Source: Lentibacter sp. XHP0401
GTDB taxonomy: Bacteria; Pseudomonadota; Alphaproteobacteria; Rhodobacterales; Rhodobacteraceae
DNA: 64,000 nt
Assembly: GCF_025751535.1 (NCBI RefSeq)
Contig: NZ_JAOWLC010000006.1
Location: 161,863 to 225,862, forward strand
Direction of reading: 5' to 3'
The translations under genes and the position numbers were made by a program. This document shows, one piece after another, positions 63,956 through 64,000 of this stretch (its first letter is position 1; every line of letters starts with the position of its first letter). Below the pieces are notes generated by a model that saw only the letters and a program-made list of their open reading frames with translations, had not been told where the DNA came from and did not search any database.

Positions 63956-64000
63956 CGTTATTTGATAAGAGAGTGTTGTTGGCTCATCATAACCACTGAG

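Noticed and set aside
1..64000. tRNA, rRNA or CRISPR features
   Set aside because: No cloverleaf-like sequence, rRNA segment or regularly spaced repeat was recognised by eye; a covariance-model scan was not possible here.

Overview
The window looks like chromosomal DNA of a marine alphaproteobacterium of the Roseobacter group (Rhodobacterales). This rests on the gene families present: a cytoplasmic SoeABC-type sulfite dehydrogenase, two TRAP transporters, a CYP116B-type P450, an alphaproteobacterial GTTC-N7-GTTC SOS box in front of imuA-imuB-dnaE2, and the coding style. No rRNA, tRNA, CRISPR or replication origin was seen. The assignment is by family knowledge, not by a database search.

Layout. 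1-1734: the end of a family-4 glycosyltransferase facing an ExoY-like sugar-phosphate transferase (polysaccharide assembly). 2774-8035: soeA, an alpha/beta hydrolase, soeB and soeC, translationally coupled by 1-4 base overlaps. 8107-10053: a FadJ-type multifunctional beta-oxidation enzyme. 10568-14781: an RND efflux pair. 14991-15497: a DUF2478-type protein with its own terminator. 15649-31180: a likely uptake and oxidation region with a GMC alcohol oxidase/dehydrogenase, an aldehyde dehydrogenase, a cNMP-domain Na+/H+ antiporter, a HIT protein, TRAP transporter 1, a self-sufficient P450, an IclR regulator and TRAP transporter 2.

31569-46312 is a surface and biofilm-like region. On the minus strand an overlapping operon makes a UDP-xylose-synthase-like epimerase, GalE, a cellulose-synthase-like GT2 and a secreted GH26-like hydrolase; a LuxR-type regulator and an unknown partner precede it. 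On the plus strand, facing away, sits a four-gene type I secretion unit: a highly unusual low-complexity protein (Gln ladder, Asn ladder, Asp-Val ladder, then Gly-rich repeats), a 688-residue repeat protein, the ABC exporter and the HlyD adaptor. No TolC gene is in the window. A CHASE-PAS histidine kinase without a response regulator follows on the minus strand (46471-49284).

49782-56140 is a recombination-worn zone: remnants of IS110 (two), IS6 (two), IS481, IS3 and perhaps a serine recombinase surround a three-gene unknown cluster that ends in a ClpP-like/LprI-like secreted protein, and one orphan gene with its own terminator. 56292-61540 is the SOS mutasome cassette imuA-imuB-dnaE2. It is followed by an IS6-family element (61676-62504) whose transposase is broken by an 11-bp tandem duplication, a truncated TniB-like ATPase, and an unrecognised secreted protein.

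The strongest candidates for something new are the type I secretion locus with the period-2 Gln/Asn/Asp ladder protein, the three-gene cluster at 50237-52987, and the P450-two-TRAP-IclR region with a tandem-repeat candidate operator.
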